A stretch of DNA of 64,000 nt from Myxococcota bacterium (GTDB taxonomy: Bacteria > Myxococcota_A > UBA9160 > SMWR01). The stretch spans positions 1 to 64,000 of the forward strand of contig JBCCEW010000010.1 of assembly GCA_039030075.1 (NCBI GenBank), read 5' to 3'. The notes beneath the pieces are model-generated. The model did not search any database, was not told the origin of the DNA, and worked only from the letters and a program-made list of their open reading frames with translations. Shown piece by piece: positions 41,805 through 54,741 of this stretch. Position 1 is the first letter of the stretch. Every line of letters begins with the position of its first letter. The position numbers were made by a program, and so were the translations under genes.

Positions 41805-42800
41805 TCAGTGGAGGGCGCCTTTCTTCGTGGCCGCCGGCTCGGGAGCCGGCGCTGCGGCGGGCTGTGCCGCCCGCGCCTCGCCCGCCTTCTTCTGCAGGAG
41901 CTTGTCGAGCTCGGCCTGGGCCTTCCGAACGTCGCCCTCGTACTTGAGGATCACGTTGAAGGTCTGGTTCACCAGCTCCTCGTCGAGATTCTGGGCGTTG
42001 AGCGCCAACAGCGCCCGGGCCCAATCGAGGGTCTCGCTGATCGACGGCGTCTTCTTCAGGTCGAGCTCGCGGAGGCGGTGCATCATGCCCACGAGGTCTT
42101 CCACGAGGCCGCCCGCCGCGTCCGGCACCTTGGTCTCGAGGATGCGCTTCTCGAGCTCCTCGCTCGGGAAGTCGATGAACAGGTGCAGGCAGCGTCGCTT
42201 CAGCGCGTCGCTCATCTCGCGCGCGTTGTTCGAGGTGAGGAACACGAGCGGCTTGCGCTTCGCCTCGACCGTCCCGAGCTCCGGCACCGTGACCTGGAAG
42301 TCCGAGAGCACCTCGAGCAGGAACGCCTCGAACTCGGGGTCGGCCTTGTCGACCTCGTCGATCAGGAGCAGCACGGGTTCGTCGGACGTGATCGCCTGCA
42401 TCAGGGGGCGAGGTACGATGAAGTTGTCCGAGAAGAAGACGCTGTCTTCCTTCCCGACCCGCTCGGCCGCATCGCGGAGAGAAGAAGCTCCGGACATCGC
42501 CTCGGTGAACTTCTCCTTGAGGATCTGGGTGTAGAGCAGCTGCTTCGAGTACTCCCACTCGTACAGCGCCTTCGCCTCATCCAGACCTTCGTAGCACTGC
42601 AAGCGGATCAGCGTCCGGCCCGTGGCTTCCGCCACCACCTTCGCGAGCTCCGTCTTGCCGACGCCCGCCGGACCTTCGACGAGGACGGGCTTCTCCAGCT
42701 TGTCGGCGAGGAAGACGACCGTCCCGATCTGCTTGTCCCCGATGTAGTCCTGGGCCTCCAGCTTCTCGAGGACCTGATCAACCGATTCGAACATGGACAT
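41805..42800 (-). CDS. MoxR-type AAA+ ATPase
   Basis: 331 residues. VLVEGPAGVGKTELAKVVAE is the Walker A, LLLIDEVDKADPEFEAFLLE the Walker B and sensor region, FLTSNNAREMSDALKRRCLH sensor 1 and the Arg finger. The C-terminal lid is followed by a short Ala/Pro/Glu linker (QPAAAPAPEPAATKKGALH). It makes a pair with the CoxE-like protein 80 bases downstream. Confidence 0.9.
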   Translation of the reverse strand: MSMFESVDQVLEKLEAQDYIGDKQIGTVVFLADKLEKPVLVEGPAGVGKTELAKVVAEATGRTLIRLQCYEGLDEAKALYEWEYSKQLLYTQILKEKFTEAMSGASSLRDAAERVGKEDSVFFSDNFIVPRPLMQAITSDEPVLLLIDEVDKADPEFEAFLLEVLSDFQVTVPELGTVEAKRKPLVFLTSNNAREMSDALKRRCLHLFIDFPSEELEKRILETKVPDAAGGLVEDLVGMMHRLRELDLKKTPSISETLDWARALLALNAQNLDEELVNQTFNVILKYEGDVRKAQAELDKLLQKKAGEARAAQPAAAPAPEPAATKKGALH

Positions 42801-42861
42801 CTCTCTCTGGATTCCGCGGCGCGCACGAGCGCTGCAGGCCGCGGCGGGTCTCCGGTGGGGC

Positions 42862-44130
42862 TCAGCGACTGAGCCGTAGGACGTGACCCATCTTCTCTTT
42901 CTTGGTGCGGAGGTACTCGAGATTCTTCTCGTTGGGCTCGATCTCGAGGGGCACCCGGTCGACGATGGAAAGGCCGTAGCCTTCGATCCCGGCGCGCTTG
43001 CCCGGGTTGTTCGTGATCATGCGCATCTCGCGCACGCCGAGATCCACCAGGATCTGGGCGCCGACGCCGTAGTCGCGCATGTCGGCGGGAAAACCGAGGC
43101 GCTCGTTCGCCTGCACGGTGTCGAGGCCTTCCTCGTCCTGCAGGTGGTAGGCGCGAATCTTGTTCTTGAGGCCGATGCCGCGGCCCTCCTGGCGCATGTA
43201 GAGCAGGATGCCCTTCCCCTCGCGTTCGATCATCGCGAGGGAGGCATGGAGCTGCTCACCGCAATCGCAGCGCATCGAGCCGAAGGCGTCGCCGGTCAGG
43301 CACTCGCTGTGGACCCGGACGAGTACGGGCGCATCCCCGTCGATGTCGCCCTTCACCAGCGCCATGTGATCGATGCCGTCGATCTCGTTCTCGTAGACGA
43401 TGCACTCGAAGTCGCCGCCCGCGCGGGTGGGCATCACCGACACGGCCGCGCGACGCACCAGCTTCTCCTTACGGAGGCGGTACTGGATCATGTCGGCGAT
43501 GGTCACGATCTTGATGTCGTGCCGCTTCCCGAACTCGATCAAGTCGGGCATGCGCGCCATGGTGCCGTCGTCGTTCATGATCTCGCAGATCACGCCCGAC
43601 GGGTTCAGTCCCGCCATGCGCGCGAGATCGACGGACCCCTCGGTCTGGCCGGCGCGGCGCAGCACACCGCCGGTGCGGGCCCGCAGCGGGAAGATGTGAC
43701 CCGGCCGCGCGATGTCGGTGGGCCGGGCGTCGGGGGCGATGGCCGTGAGCACGGTCTGCGCCCGGTCGGCGGCCGAGATGCCCGTGGTCACGCCCTCGCG
43801 CGCCTCGATCGAGACGGTGAAAGCGGTGCCGTACCCCGAGGTGTTCTCCCAGTCGGGCACCATCATCCCGATCTGCAGCTGGTCGAGCTGCTGCTCGGTC
43901 ATCGAGAGGCAGATCAGCCCGCGCCCGTACTTGGCCATGAAGTTGATGGCCTCGGGAGTGACCTTTTCGGCCGCGATGGTGAGGTCGCCCTCGTTCTCGC
44001 GATCGGCGTCATCGACGAGGATGACGAACTTTCCCTGCTTCAAATCCGCAATCGCTGCGTCGACCGACGCGATGGCAACCCGGATCTCCTCCGGGGTCTG
44101 GGTCGAGGCAGGGCTGGAATCTTGCGTCAT
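42862..44130 (-). CDS. ribBA: bifunctional DHBP synthase / GTP cyclohydrolase II
   Basis: 422 residues. First half: 3,4-dihydroxy-2-butanone-4-phosphate synthase ([39 protein letters not shown]). Second half: GTP cyclohydrolase II with [20 protein letters not shown] (zinc Cys) and [20 protein letters not shown]. Together they start riboflavin synthesis. No FMN riboswitch-like sequence is seen upstream. Confidence 0.97.
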   Translation of the reverse strand: MTQDSSPASTQTPEEIRVAIASVDAAIADLKQGKFVILVDDADRENEGDLTIAAEKVTPEAINFMAKYGRGLICLSMTEQQLDQLQIGMMVPDWENTSGYGTAFTVSIEAREGVTTGISAADRAQTVLTAIAPDARPTDIARPGHIFPLRARTGGVLRRAGQTEGSVDLARMAGLNPSGVICEIMNDDGTMARMPDLIEFGKRHDIKIVTIADMIQYRLRKEKLVRRAAVSVMPTRAGGDFECIVYENEIDGIDHMALVKGDIDGDAPVLVRVHSECLTGDAFGSMRCDCGEQLHASLAMIEREGKGILLYMRQEGRGIGLKNKIRAYHLQDEEGLDTVQANERLGFPADMRDYGVGAQILVDLGVREMRMITNNPGKRAGIEGYGLSIVDRVPLEIEPNEKNLEYLRTKKEKMGHVLRLSR

Positions 44131-44323
44131 AGGGGGCCACCTCCCGTCCGGACCGGTGGGTTCCGGCGGGCGCGCTGGGGCTCATGGGCGGAACCCAGCC
44201 ACCCTATCAGTGGCCCTGAGGGGTGTCAAACCGCCGTCCCCGCGGGCTTTTTCCATTCCACCGCCCCGGGAGAAAAGGCGTCTTCAGGAACTCTCGCTGA
44301 CGCGCTCCGAGTCACGCGCCCGC
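44131..44323. other. upstream part of the ribBA-mglA intergenic region
   Basis: Contains GC-rich sequence and a pyrimidine-rich stretch but no gene or promoter I can support. The rest of the 408-base gap contains the long inverted repeat annotated separately. Confidence 0.4.
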
Positions 44324-44458
44324 CGACGGGATCCTCCGGCGAACTCGAGCGCAGCCGGCCACGGGCCGCCGAACGCCGACCGATCGCTTCGGATCGACCC
44401 AGGTGGCGAGCCTCGCAGCCCGCCCAGGCCGGCGAGCCATTCGCCGGAGGACCCGTCG
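44324..44458. repeat. long inverted repeat between ribBA and mglA
   Basis: CGACGGGATCCTCCGGCGAA (44324-44343) and TTCGCCGGAGGACCCGTCG (44440-44458) are inverted copies differing by one inserted base, ~96 bases apart; the interior can pair further (GCCGGCC with GGCCGGC; CCGATC-GCTT-CGGATCG-type hairpin near 44380). A second small hairpin (TCGAAC/GTTCGA) follows at about 44472-44491. It may be a structured RNA, a miniature mobile repeat or an extended terminator of mglA. I see no second copy in the window. Confidence 0.5.
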
Positions 44459-44538
44459 AAGGGCAAGTCCTTCGAACGGCGCCCTGTTCGAGGAGCAAGC
44501 TCTTCGTCCACGCAGCGCCGCTTCCGGCGCGATCGCGA

Positions 44539-45186
44539 CTACGAGAAGTTGCTGAAGACGCCCTTCAGGAAGTCTTCTTCGCCCACACCAAACTTCGCGG
44601 CGAAGTCATGGCGCTCGTCGATCGAGCGGTAGAGCTGGCGGAGCAGCTCACGGAAGGTCTCGCGCACGCCCTCGCCCTTCGTAGCCACCGCCGGGAAGGT
44701 GGGCATGTCGCCCCAGGCTTCCTTGATCTCGTCGAGGGGCTTCACGTCCTGGAGGTCGCGCTTGTTGAACTGGATCACCTTCGGGATCGCGTCGAAGTCG
44801 ATCCCGTTGCTCTTGAGGTTGGCTTCCATGTCGCGCCAGGAGTAGGCGTTGGCGGAAGCGCTCGAGCGCTGGGAATCGGCGATGAAGACGACGGCGTCCG
44901 CCCCCGAGAGGACCACCTTGCGGGTGGACTTGTGCATCACCTGGCCGGGCACGGTGAAGAGCTTCAGCTTCACCGAGAAGCCGTTGCTGGTACCGAACTC
45001 GACCGGCAGGAAGTCGAAATAGAGGGTCCGGTCGCCCGTGGTGTCGAGGGTGACCATCTTGCCCCGCGACCCGCTGTCGACCAGCTGGTGGAGCATCTGC
45101 AGATTCGTCGTCTTGCCGGAAAGCGCGGGGCCGTAATAGACCACCTTCACGACGATCTCGCGCTCGGACATGTTGATCTGGACCAT
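44539..45186 (-). CDS. MglA-type Ras-like small GTPase
   Basis: 215 residues from the ATG at 45186. [20 protein letters not shown] is the G1 loop (usual MglA: GPGLCGKTTN), [14 protein letters not shown] the switch, [25 protein letters not shown] and QFNKRDL (NKxD). MglA sets the front pole for motility in Myxococcus, with MglB as GAP; no roadblock/MglB gene is adjacent here, so it is an orphan locally. It is 107 bases downstream of meaB. Longer upstream starts would run into meaB's end and are Arg-rich. Confidence 0.88.
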   Translation of the reverse strand: MVQINMSEREIVVKVVYYGPALSGKTTNLQMLHQLVDSGSRGKMVTLDTTGDRTLYFDFLPVEFGTSNGFSVKLKLFTVPGQVMHKSTRKVVLSGADAVVFIADSQRSSASANAYSWRDMEANLKSNGIDFDAIPKVIQFNKRDLQDVKPLDEIKEAWGDMPTFPAVATKGEGVRETFRELLRQLYRSIDERHDFAAKFGVGEEDFLKGVFSNFS

Positions 45187-45293
45187 GCGCTGCTCGAACC
45201 CCTCAGGAGACGACAGGTGCTGCAGGGGGTCATCGGCCACTCGCTCCCCCGAATGAAGGGCGCGGGCCACGGACCCCTCGCTTTCGCCGAGAT

Positions 45294-46282
45294 TCAGCCG
45301 TCCGCGTTCGCGTCGGAGCGGAACACTTCCAGCAGAGTGCGCGCGGCGCGGGCCGGGGTCGTCTGCTGACGCTCCACATCGGCTTCCAGGGCCGCGATCC
45401 GGTGTGCCACCCCGGGGTGGCTGCGGAAGGCACGCTGGAGGCCCTCCTGGACCAGGCTCCACATCCAGGCCCGGTTCTGCTCCCGGCGACGCTCGTCGGC
45501 CTCGCCGCTCTCGGTGAGCGCCGCGCGCTGGTCCAGGACCATCTGCCACACGTCCCCCACGCCGGCGCCGGTCAGGCTGCTGACCTTCACCACCGGGGGG
45601 CGCCAGTTCGGCGAGAGCGAGCGCAACAGCCCCAGCGCGCGCTCGTGCTCGAGCCGGGCACGCTCGGCCAGCTCCTCGGCGGCACCGTCGGCCTTGTTCA
45701 CGACGAGGCCGTCTGCGAGCTCGAGAACCCCCTTCTTGATGCCCTGGAGCTCGTCGCCCGAACCCGGCTGCAAGAGCACCAGGAAGAAGTCGACCATGCC
45801 TGCCACGGTGACCTCGGACTGGCCGATCCCGACCGTCTCCACGATCACGACGTCGTAGCCGGCGGCTTCGCACACCAACATCGATTCGCGGGTGCGCTGG
45901 GCAACGCCACCCAGCGAGCCGCCCGACGGCGACGGCCGGATGAACGCCTCGCCACGCTGGGCCAGGCGCTCCATGCGCGTCTTGTCGCCCAGGATGCTGC
46001 CGCCCGTCACCGGACTGCTGGGATCGACGGCCAGCACGGCGACGCGCAGCCCCTTGTCGATCAGGGCGAGGCCGAGGGCCTCGATGAAGGTGCTCTTGCC
46101 GACACCGGGCGGACCGGTGATCCCGAGCCGCACCGACCCCCCGGTGTGCGCGACCAGCGCGTCGAGCACGCCCTGCCCCTCGGCAGCGCGATCATCCCGC
46201 GTGCTCTCGAGCAGCGTGATCGTCTGGGCCAGCGCCCGGCGGTCGCCCGCGCGGATCGCCCCGGCCACCTCCTGCGGATCGC

Positions 46283-46286
<4 letters not shown>
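45294..46286 (-). CDS. meaB: MeaB-type G3E GTPase, methylmalonyl-CoA mutase chaperone
   Basis: 330 residues. Gates cobalamin loading and rescues inactivated mutase. [20 protein letters not shown] is the P-loop, [20 protein letters not shown] and [13 protein letters not shown] the switch segments, VNKADG the base-recognition motif. Overlaps the mutase stop by four bases (ATGA at 46283-46286), so both are made in step. Formerly called ArgK/LAO transport protein. Confidence 0.95.
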
Positions 46287-48430
<2,144 letters not shown>

Positions 48431-48689
48431 GGGTCTGGGGCTCCAGCTGTCGGGGGATCGGGTCCGGGGGGTGAGGAAGGGCCGGGACGGCGGCGAGTCC
48501 GAGGAGGCCGCGGGGCGCCCCGCGCTGCCCGGCGGCACCCGCGAAGCGGGACCGGGGCACGAGGCGAAAACGATAGCTGCCCCGGAGGGTTGGGGCACGG
48601 CCCGGGAGGAGCCCGCGAGGTTGGCTCCGGGCTCGTCTTCGGGCTTCCCAAGCCGCGACGCCATCGCCGCCACGCTACCGTGCGTCCCG

Positions 48690-50870
48690 GTGGGAGACCT
48701 TCGTCGACGCGGAACCCGGGGAACGCGGAGCTGGCGTGCACCGTTGGCTCTCGCCGCGATCGGCCTCTGGGGCGCCAGCGTGGCGGATGCCGAGTCGCCC
48801 CTGGCCGAGTCTGACCGCATCCCTGCCCCGACGGCCCGTCCCGCAGCCCACGACTGGCCCCTCCACGGCCGTGACGCTTCGGAGCAGCGCTTCAGCCCCC
48901 TCGATGCGATCAACCGCGAGACCGTCGAACGGCTCGGGCTCGCGTGGACCTTCGAACTCGGTTCGAAGCGCGGGATCGAAGCGACGCCGATCATGGTGGA
49001 CGGCGTGCTCTACGTGACGAGCACCTGGAGCGTCGTCTTCGCCCTGGACGCCCGCGATGGATCGCTCCTCTGGCGCTTCGATCCGGCGGTCGACCGGGCG
49101 AAGGGCCGCGACGCCTGCTGCGACGTCGTGAATCGCGGCGTCGCGGTCTCCCAGGGCCGCGTGTTCGTCGGCGCCCTCGACGGGCGGCTGATCGCGCTGG
49201 ACGCGAAGAGCGGCGAGAAAGTCTGGGAGACCTGGACCGTCGATCGCACCCTGCCCTACACGATCACCGGCGCCCCTCGCGTCGTGAAGGGGAAGGTGGT
49301 GATCGGAAACGGGGGAGCCGAGTTCGGCGTGCGCGGTTACGTGAGCGCCTACGACGCCGAGACCGGGAAGCGCGTGTGGCGCTTCTACACGGTCCCGGCG
49401 AGTCACGCGGGACCGCACGAGCACCCGGAACTGGCCGACGCCGCGAAGACCTGGTCCCCCGACTCGCTCTGGGAGACGGGCCTCGGCGGCACGGCCTGGG
49501 ACTCGATGGCGTACGACCGCGCTCTCGACCTGCTCTACGTCGGCGTCGGCAACGCCTCGGTCTACGAGCGCGAACGGCGCAGCCCGGGCGGCGGCGACAA
49601 CCTCTTCGTCGCGTCGATCCTCGCCCTGCGCCCCGATACCGGTGAGCTCGTCTGGCACTACCAGACGACGCCCGGCGACTCCTGGGACTACACCGCCACC
49701 CAGCACATGATCCTGGCCGATCTCGAACTCGGCGGGCGAACACGCCAGGTGCTGCTTCAGGCCCCAAAGAACGGCTTCTTCTACGTGCTGGATCGAGCGA
49801 CCGGCGAACTCCTGTCCGCCGAGAACTACGTACCCGTGAGCTGGGCGACCCACGTCGATCTCGAGACGGGCCGACCGAAGGAACGCGCGGCTGCGCTGTG
49901 GAGCGAAGGCCGGGCCGTCGTGACGCCCGCCGTACAGGGCGGCCACAGCTGGCACCCGATGAGCTTCCACCCCGAGACCGGGCTCGTCTATCTCCCGGTG
50001 CAGAACCTCGCGTACATCTTCGAACCCGATCCCGCGTTCGAATTCCAAACAGGAAGTGGCAGTTTCAACACCGCCGAAGACCTCGCGACGATCATGGCCG
50101 AGGTCGAGGGCCACGAACACATGAACCTGGCTTTCTGCGAACCCACCGAGCTGGTGGCTTGGGATCCGCGCCGGCAGCGGGCGGCCTGGCGCCTTCCTTC
50201 CCAGGCAGGGGTCCCCGGCGGCACCTTGGCGACGGGTGGCGGGCTCGTCTTCCAGGGAGACGGCGGCGGGTTCTTCCGCGCCTTCGACGCCGTGACCGGC
50301 GAGAAGCGCTTCGAGGCCGATGTCGGGACGGGGATCATGGCACCACCGGTGACCTACGCCCTCGACGGCACCCAGTACATCGCGGTGCTCAGCGGCCTCG
50401 GGGGCTCCCAGGGCGGACACAACACGACCCTCCGGAACCAGAACCGGGGCCGCGTGCTCGTCTGGGCGCTCGGCGGGAAGGCCCCGGTCCCGCGCGCCCT
50501 GCCTCGGCCCACGCCGACCATCGAGGCGCCGAAGCTCGAGGTCTCGTCGAAGCAGCTCGACCGGGGGCGCGCGCGCTACGCGAAACACTGCCTGCGCTGC
50601 CACGGCGTCGGAGCCCGTTCCTCCGGGCTCTACCCGGATCTCCGCCACGCGAGCGGAGCGGTCTGGGAATCCTGGGACGACATCGTGCTCCAAGGCACGC
50701 GAACCGGAGGCGGCATGGCGTCCTTCTCCGATGTGCTCGACACGGCCGCATCCCACGACATCCGGGCCTATGTCGCGTCGCGCGCCCACGCGTCGCCGAG
50801 CCTCGCGCAGCAGGCGACGCGCTGGTTCGCCGAGAACGGCTGCGTGCCGGCCAGCTGGATCGTGGACTAG
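48690..50870 (+). CDS. PQQ-dependent quinohaemoprotein alcohol dehydrogenase
   Basis: About 726 residues from a GTG at 48690 before a signal peptide ([21 protein letters not shown]). Periplasmic eight-blade propeller oxidising alcohols with PQQ. W-motif blades recur; [10 protein letters not shown] has the adjacent Cys pair that packs on [15 protein letters not shown] holds the catalytic Asp, with Thr two residues on, which fits the Ca2+ rather than the lanthanide type. A C-terminal cytochrome c domain has CLRCH with an axial Met probably in GGGMASF. Divergent from the mutase operon. Upstream 48431-48689 contains the shared promoter region. Confidence 0.92.
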   Translation: MGDLRRRGTRGTRSWRAPLALAAIGLWGASVADAESPLAESDRIPAPTARPAAHDWPLHGRDASEQRFSPLDAINRETVERLGLAWTFELGSKRGIEATPIMVDGVLYVTSTWSVVFALDARDGSLLWRFDPAVDRAKGRDACCDVVNRGVAVSQGRVFVGALDGRLIALDAKSGEKVWETWTVDRTLPYTITGAPRVVKGKVVIGNGGAEFGVRGYVSAYDAETGKRVWRFYTVPASHAGPHEHPELADAAKTWSPDSLWETGLGGTAWDSMAYDRALDLLYVGVGNASVYERERRSPGGGDNLFVASILALRPDTGELVWHYQTTPGDSWDYTATQHMILADLELGGRTRQVLLQAPKNGFFYVLDRATGELLSAENYVPVSWATHVDLETGRPKERAAALWSEGRAVVTPAVQGGHSWHPMSFHPETGLVYLPVQNLAYIFEPDPAFEFQTGSGSFNTAEDLATIMAEVEGHEHMNLAFCEPTELVAWDPRRQRAAWRLPSQAGVPGGTLATGGGLVFQGDGGGFFRAFDAVTGEKRFEADVGTGIMAPPVTYALDGTQYIAVLSGLGGSQGGHNTTLRNQNRGRVLVWALGGKAPVPRALPRPTPTIEAPKLEVSSKQLDRGRARYAKHCLRCHGVGARSSGLYPDLRHASGAVWESWDDIVLQGTRTGGGMASFSDVLDTAASHDIRAYVASRAHASPSLAQQATRWFAENGCVPASWIVD

Positions 50871-50909
50871 AACCGAGCTAGAGCGAGCCCGGTCCCCCGC
50901 CGCGCGACG

Positions 50910-53900
50910 CTACATCGAGCGCCGATAGCTCCCGCCCACCTCGAACAGCGCGTTCGTGATCTGCTCGAGGCTCGCGACCTTCACCGTCTCCATCAACTCG
51001 GCGAAGACGTTGCCCCCCGAGCGCGCCACGTCCTGCAAACGCGCGAGCGCTGCCGGCGTTCGCTCGGCGTGGCGATTCTGGAAGTCGGCGAGATGGCCGA
51101 GCTGGGACCGCTTCTCTTCTTCACTGGAGCGCATCAGGTCGCGCGGCTCGGGCGCGGCTTCGGGCGCCGGGTTCTCGAAGGTGTTGACCCCGATGATCGG
51201 GAGCTCGCCCGAGTCCTTGCGCGACTCGTAGTGCATGCTCTCTTCCTGGATCTTGCCGCGCTGGTACAGCGTCTCCATCGCTCCCAGCACGCCGCCGCGC
51301 TGTGACAGTCGCTCGAACTCCTGGAGCACCGCCTCCTCGACCAGGTCGGTGAGCGCGTCGATCACATAGGCGCCCTGCAGGTTGTTCTCGTTCTTGGCGA
51401 GACCCAGCTCGCGGTTGATGATCAGCTGGATCGCCACTGCGCGCCGCACGCTCTCTTCGGTGGGCGTCGTGACCGCCTCGTCGTAGGCGTTGGTGTGGAG
51501 GCTGTTGCACTGGTCCTGGATCGCCGTGAGCGCCTGGAGCGTGGTGCGGATGTCGTTGAAGGCCATCTCCTGGGCGTGCAGCGAGCGACCCGACGTCTGG
51601 ACGTGATACTTCAGCTTCTGGCTCTGCTCGCTGCCGCCGTAGCGCTCCTGCATCGCGATCGCCCAGATGCGGCGCGCCACGCGACCAATCACGCTGTACT
51701 CGGCATCGAGGCCGTTGCTGAAGAAGAACGAGAAGTTCGGCGCGAAGGCGTCGACGTTCATCCCGCGCGCGGCGTAGTACTCGCAATAGGTGAAGCCATT
51801 CGCGAGCGTGAACGCGAGCTGGGTGATCGGGTTCGCCCCCGCCTCGGCGATGTGGTAGCCCGAGATCGACACCGAGTAGAAGTTCCGGATGTCGTTCTCG
51901 ATGAAGTAGGCCTGGACGTCGCCCATCACCTTCAGCGAGAAGTCCGTGGAGAAGATGCAGGTGTTCTGGGCCTGGTCTTCCTTCAGGATGTCGGCCTGCA
52001 CGGTGCCCCGTACCTGGGACAGCACCTCGGCCCGGATCCGCGCGTAGGTCTCGGCATCGACGACCTCGTCGCCGGAGACGCCGAGCAACGCGAGCCCCAG
52101 CCCATCGTGGTCCGGCGGGAGCGCGCCGTCGTAGCTCGGCGCGCCTCGCTCGGCGAGCTCACGGCGCACCGCATCGAGTCTGCCGGTCTCGCGGAGGTGC
52201 TTCTCGACGCCCTGGTCGATCGCCGCGTTCAGGAAGAAGGCGAGGACGGTCGGGGCGGGGCCGTTGATGGTCATGGACACCGACGTGCTCGGCGCGCAGA
52301 GGTCGAAGCCCGAGTAGAGCTTCTTCGCGTCGTCGACGGTGCAGACCGACACGCCCGAGTTGCCGACCTTCCCGTAGACGTCCGGGCGCTCGTGCGGGTC
52401 ACGGCCGTACAGGGTCACCGAGTCGAAGGCGGTCGAGAGCCGCGCGGCGGGCATACCCTCGGACACGAGATGGAAACGCCGATTCGTGCGCTCGGGCGTG
52501 CCCTCGCCGGCGAACATCCGGGTGGGGTCCTCGCCCTGTCGCTTGAAGGGGAACACCCCGGCGGTGAACGGGAAGTGGCCCGGCCGATTCTCGCTACGGA
52601 AGTAGCGGGTCAGCTCACCCCAGTCTTCGGTGCGCGGCAGCGCCACCTTCGGGACATCGCTCCCGGCGAGGGTCGGCGCGAAGTTCTCCACCTCGATCGG
52701 GCGCCCGCGCACCTCGTAGGACTGGGTGGCCTCCGCGTAGCGCGCACGCACCTCGGGCCAATCGCGCAGGGCCGCCGCCAGCTCGGCGCCGACCTCGCGC
52801 TCGGCCGCCACGCGCGCGTCCGCCAGCTGGCGCGCAGCGTCCTCACTCACGTCACTCGCACGCTCGTAGGCGGCGAGGTCGCGCGCGTGCTCGGCCAGGC
52901 GCTGGGTCTCGCCGTGCCAGCCGCGCACGGTGGCCGCGATCTCGGCCAGGTAGCGCACGCGTTCGCCCGGGATCAGCCCCGCCGCAATCGACGCCGCATC
53001 CGAGCTCTCTGCCGCGGCACTCACCAGCCCCAGCTGCGGGGCCAGGTGTTCGTAGAGCCGATCGATCCCCGGATCGTTCCACTGGCGCGCGATCGTCGCG
53101 AACACCGGGACTGCGTCGTCCGCGGTATCGAAGGCCTGGCGATTGCGCTTCCACTGCTTCCGGACGTCGCGCAGGGCGTCGAGAGAGCCCTGGCGATCGG
53201 CCTTGTTCAGCACCACCACATCGGCGAGATCGAGCATGTCGATCTTCTCGAGCTGGGACGGCGCACCGTACTCGGGCGTCATCACGTAGACCGAGGTGCC
53301 CACGAGGTCGACGATCTCCGAATCGCTCTGACCGATCCCGGCCGTCTCCACGAGAATCAAGTCGAAGTCGGCCGCCTGGAGCACCCGAACCGCGTCGGCC
53401 ACCGTGTGCGAAAGGGCCAGGTGCGCCCGTCGTGTCGCCAGGCTCCGCGCGAAGATGGTGCCGCCCTGAATCGCGTTCATGCGGATCCGGTCGCCGAGCA
53501 GGGCACCGCCGGTGCGGCGCCGGGTCGGATCGACGAGAAGCAGCCCGATCTGCAGCTCCGGGTGGGCGCGACGCATCCGCAGCACCACCTCGTCCACGAC
53601 GCTCGACTTTCCTGCGCCCCCGGTCCCGGTGAAGCCCAGCACCGGCGCTGCCGGCCGCTTGCGGTTCTCGGCGAGCGCGGCGCGCCAGCCGTCCGCCTCG
53701 GCGCCTTCCGGGTCGGCCTCTTCGAGCCGCGTGATCCAACGCGCCACCTCGGCCGGCGCGGTGGCCAGCAGCGCGGTCAGGTCGGGCTCGGTGCGAGCGG
53801 GTCTCGCTCGACATGCCTCGATCATCGAGCGGATCATTCCCTCGAGACCGAGCTCCCGTCCATCGGCCGGGCCGAAGATCCGCGCTACGCCGTGCGCGTG

Positions 53901-54254
53901 CAGGGCCTCCGCCTCTTCGGGCGTAATGGTCCCGCCGCCGCCGCCATACACCTGAATGTGCCCCGCTCCGAGCTCGCCGAGGCGATCGACGAGATAGCGG
54001 AAGAACTCCATGTGCCCGCCCTGGTACGACGACACGGCGACCGCATGGGCGTCTTCCTGGACCGCCGCGGTCGCGATCTCCTCGACCGAGCGGTCGTGCC
54101 CGAGGTGGATCACCTCGGCGCCCTGGGCCTGGAGGATGCGACGCATGATGTTGATGGCCGCGTCGTGCCCGTCGAAGAGCGACGCCGCGGTCACGACGCG
54201 CACGCGACCCGCGGGCTCCTGGGGTTCGAGCGGCGTCACGGTGGCCTGACTCAT
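50910..54254 (-). CDS. icmF: IcmF, fused isobutyryl-CoA mutase
   Basis: 1114 residues, normal IcmF length. Interconverts isobutyryl-CoA and n-butyryl-CoA with adenosylcobalamin. N-terminal B12 domain (VTAASLFDGHDAAINIMRRI with DGHD, SSYQGGHMEFF), MeaB-like GTPase (GFTGTGGAGKSSVVDEVVLR, VLNKADRQG), and C-terminal mutase (GKVGNSGVSVCTVDDAKKLY, SGYHIAEAGANPITQLAFTL). All parts of a self-chaperoning mutase in one chain. Its start overlaps the MerR stop (ATGA). Confidence 0.95.
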   Translation of the reverse strand: MSQATVTPLEPQEPAGRVRVVTAASLFDGHDAAINIMRRILQAQGAEVIHLGHDRSVEEIATAAVQEDAHAVAVSSYQGGHMEFFRYLVDRLGELGAGHIQVYGGGGGTITPEEAEALHAHGVARIFGPADGRELGLEGMIRSMIEACRARPARTEPDLTALLATAPAEVARWITRLEEADPEGAEADGWRAALAENRKRPAAPVLGFTGTGGAGKSSVVDEVVLRMRRAHPELQIGLLLVDPTRRRTGGALLGDRIRMNAIQGGTIFARSLATRRAHLALSHTVADAVRVLQAADFDLILVETAGIGQSDSEIVDLVGTSVYVMTPEYGAPSQLEKIDMLDLADVVVLNKADRQGSLDALRDVRKQWKRNRQAFDTADDAVPVFATIARQWNDPGIDRLYEHLAPQLGLVSAAAESSDAASIAAGLIPGERVRYLAEIAATVRGWHGETQRLAEHARDLAAYERASDVSEDAARQLADARVAAEREVGAELAAALRDWPEVRARYAEATQSYEVRGRPIEVENFAPTLAGSDVPKVALPRTEDWGELTRYFRSENRPGHFPFTAGVFPFKRQGEDPTRMFAGEGTPERTNRRFHLVSEGMPAARLSTAFDSVTLYGRDPHERPDVYGKVGNSGVSVCTVDDAKKLYSGFDLCAPSTSVSMTINGPAPTVLAFFLNAAIDQGVEKHLRETGRLDAVRRELAERGAPSYDGALPPDHDGLGLALLGVSGDEVVDAETYARIRAEVLSQVRGTVQADILKEDQAQNTCIFSTDFSLKVMGDVQAYFIENDIRNFYSVSISGYHIAEAGANPITQLAFTLANGFTYCEYYAARGMNVDAFAPNFSFFFSNGLDAEYSVIGRVARRIWAIAMQERYGGSEQSQKLKYHVQTSGRSLHAQEMAFNDIRTTLQALTAIQDQCNSLHTNAYDEAVTTPTEESVRRAVAIQLIINRELGLAKNENNLQGAYVIDALTDLVEEAVLQEFERLSQRGGVLGAMETLYQRGKIQEESMHYESRKDSGELPIIGVNTFENPAPEAAPEPRDLMRSSEEEKRSQLGHLADFQNRHAERTPAALARLQDVARSGGNVFAELMETVKVASLEQITNALFEVGGSYRRSM

Positions 54255-54733
54255 CGGGACTTCCTCCCGGTGCGGCCCGTCGGCTCCTCGATCCGCTCGC
54301 GGATGTGGTCGCGGTAGCGGTCGATTTCCGTCCGCAAGGTCTGGAGCTCTTCGACCCGCCGATCGACCTCCGCCGAGTGGTGGGCCAGAAGCTCCTCGAG
54401 CCGGCCCAACATCGAGGCGGTCGAGCCCCCGATCGCGTAGACCGCGTTCAGATCCTTGATCTCCGCCAGCGAGAGGCCGAGCGCCTTCAGGCGCTGGATG
54501 AAGCGAAGCCGTTCGAGCTCGTCCGGGCCATAGACCCGGCGACCCCCGGCGCGACGGCGCACGCCTGGGAGCAGCCCGAGTTCCTCGTAGTACCTGAGGG
54601 TTCGGGCAGAAACCCCTGCCAGAGCTTGGATTTCCCCGATCGTCCAGACGGTTTCCCCGGCGCCCCCAGACTTCTGGGAGGCCGAGTCCTTCGCGGATCC
54701 CGGGGCCTGCAGCGCTTCACTTTGCCAGTTCAC
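54251..54733 (-). CDS. MerR-family regulator of icmF
   Basis: 160 residues if the GTG at 54733 is used (an ATG at 54838 is in frame but nearly reaches the divergent start codon). VWTIGEIQALAGVSARTLRY is the recognition helix, YEELGLLPGVRRRAGGRRVY the wing, then a long helical dimer arm (ELLAHHSAEVDRRVEELQTL). No Cys metal site, so an acyl-CoA-type or no ligand is possible; MerR proteins such as LiuR control branched-chain acid catabolism, which fits the coupling to icmF. Start codon uncertain, see the palindrome covering it. Confidence 0.8.
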   Translation of the reverse strand: MNWQSEALQAPGSAKDSASQKSGGAGETVWTIGEIQALAGVSARTLRYYEELGLLPGVRRRAGGRRVYGPDELERLRFIQRLKALGLSLAEIKDLNAVYAIGGSTASMLGRLEELLAHHSAEVDRRVEELQTLRTEIDRYRDHIRERIEEPTGRTGRKSR

Positions 54734-54741
54734 GTTAACTG
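54726..54741. promoter_or_regulatory. 16-bp palindrome, possible MerR operator
   Basis: CAGTTCACGTTAACTG: inverted repeat with two mismatched positions and an ACGT centre. It overlaps the proposed GTG start of merR and faces the divergent recombinase-like gene 121 bases away. If it is an operator, the true merR start could lie elsewhere. ACGT-centred palindromes are known for MerR-type LiuR. Confidence 0.4.

Noticed and set aside
44131-44260. FMN riboswitch ahead of ribBA
   Set aside because: The conserved AGGG...GAYxCC core elements of the RFN element are not present in the sequence upstream of the start.
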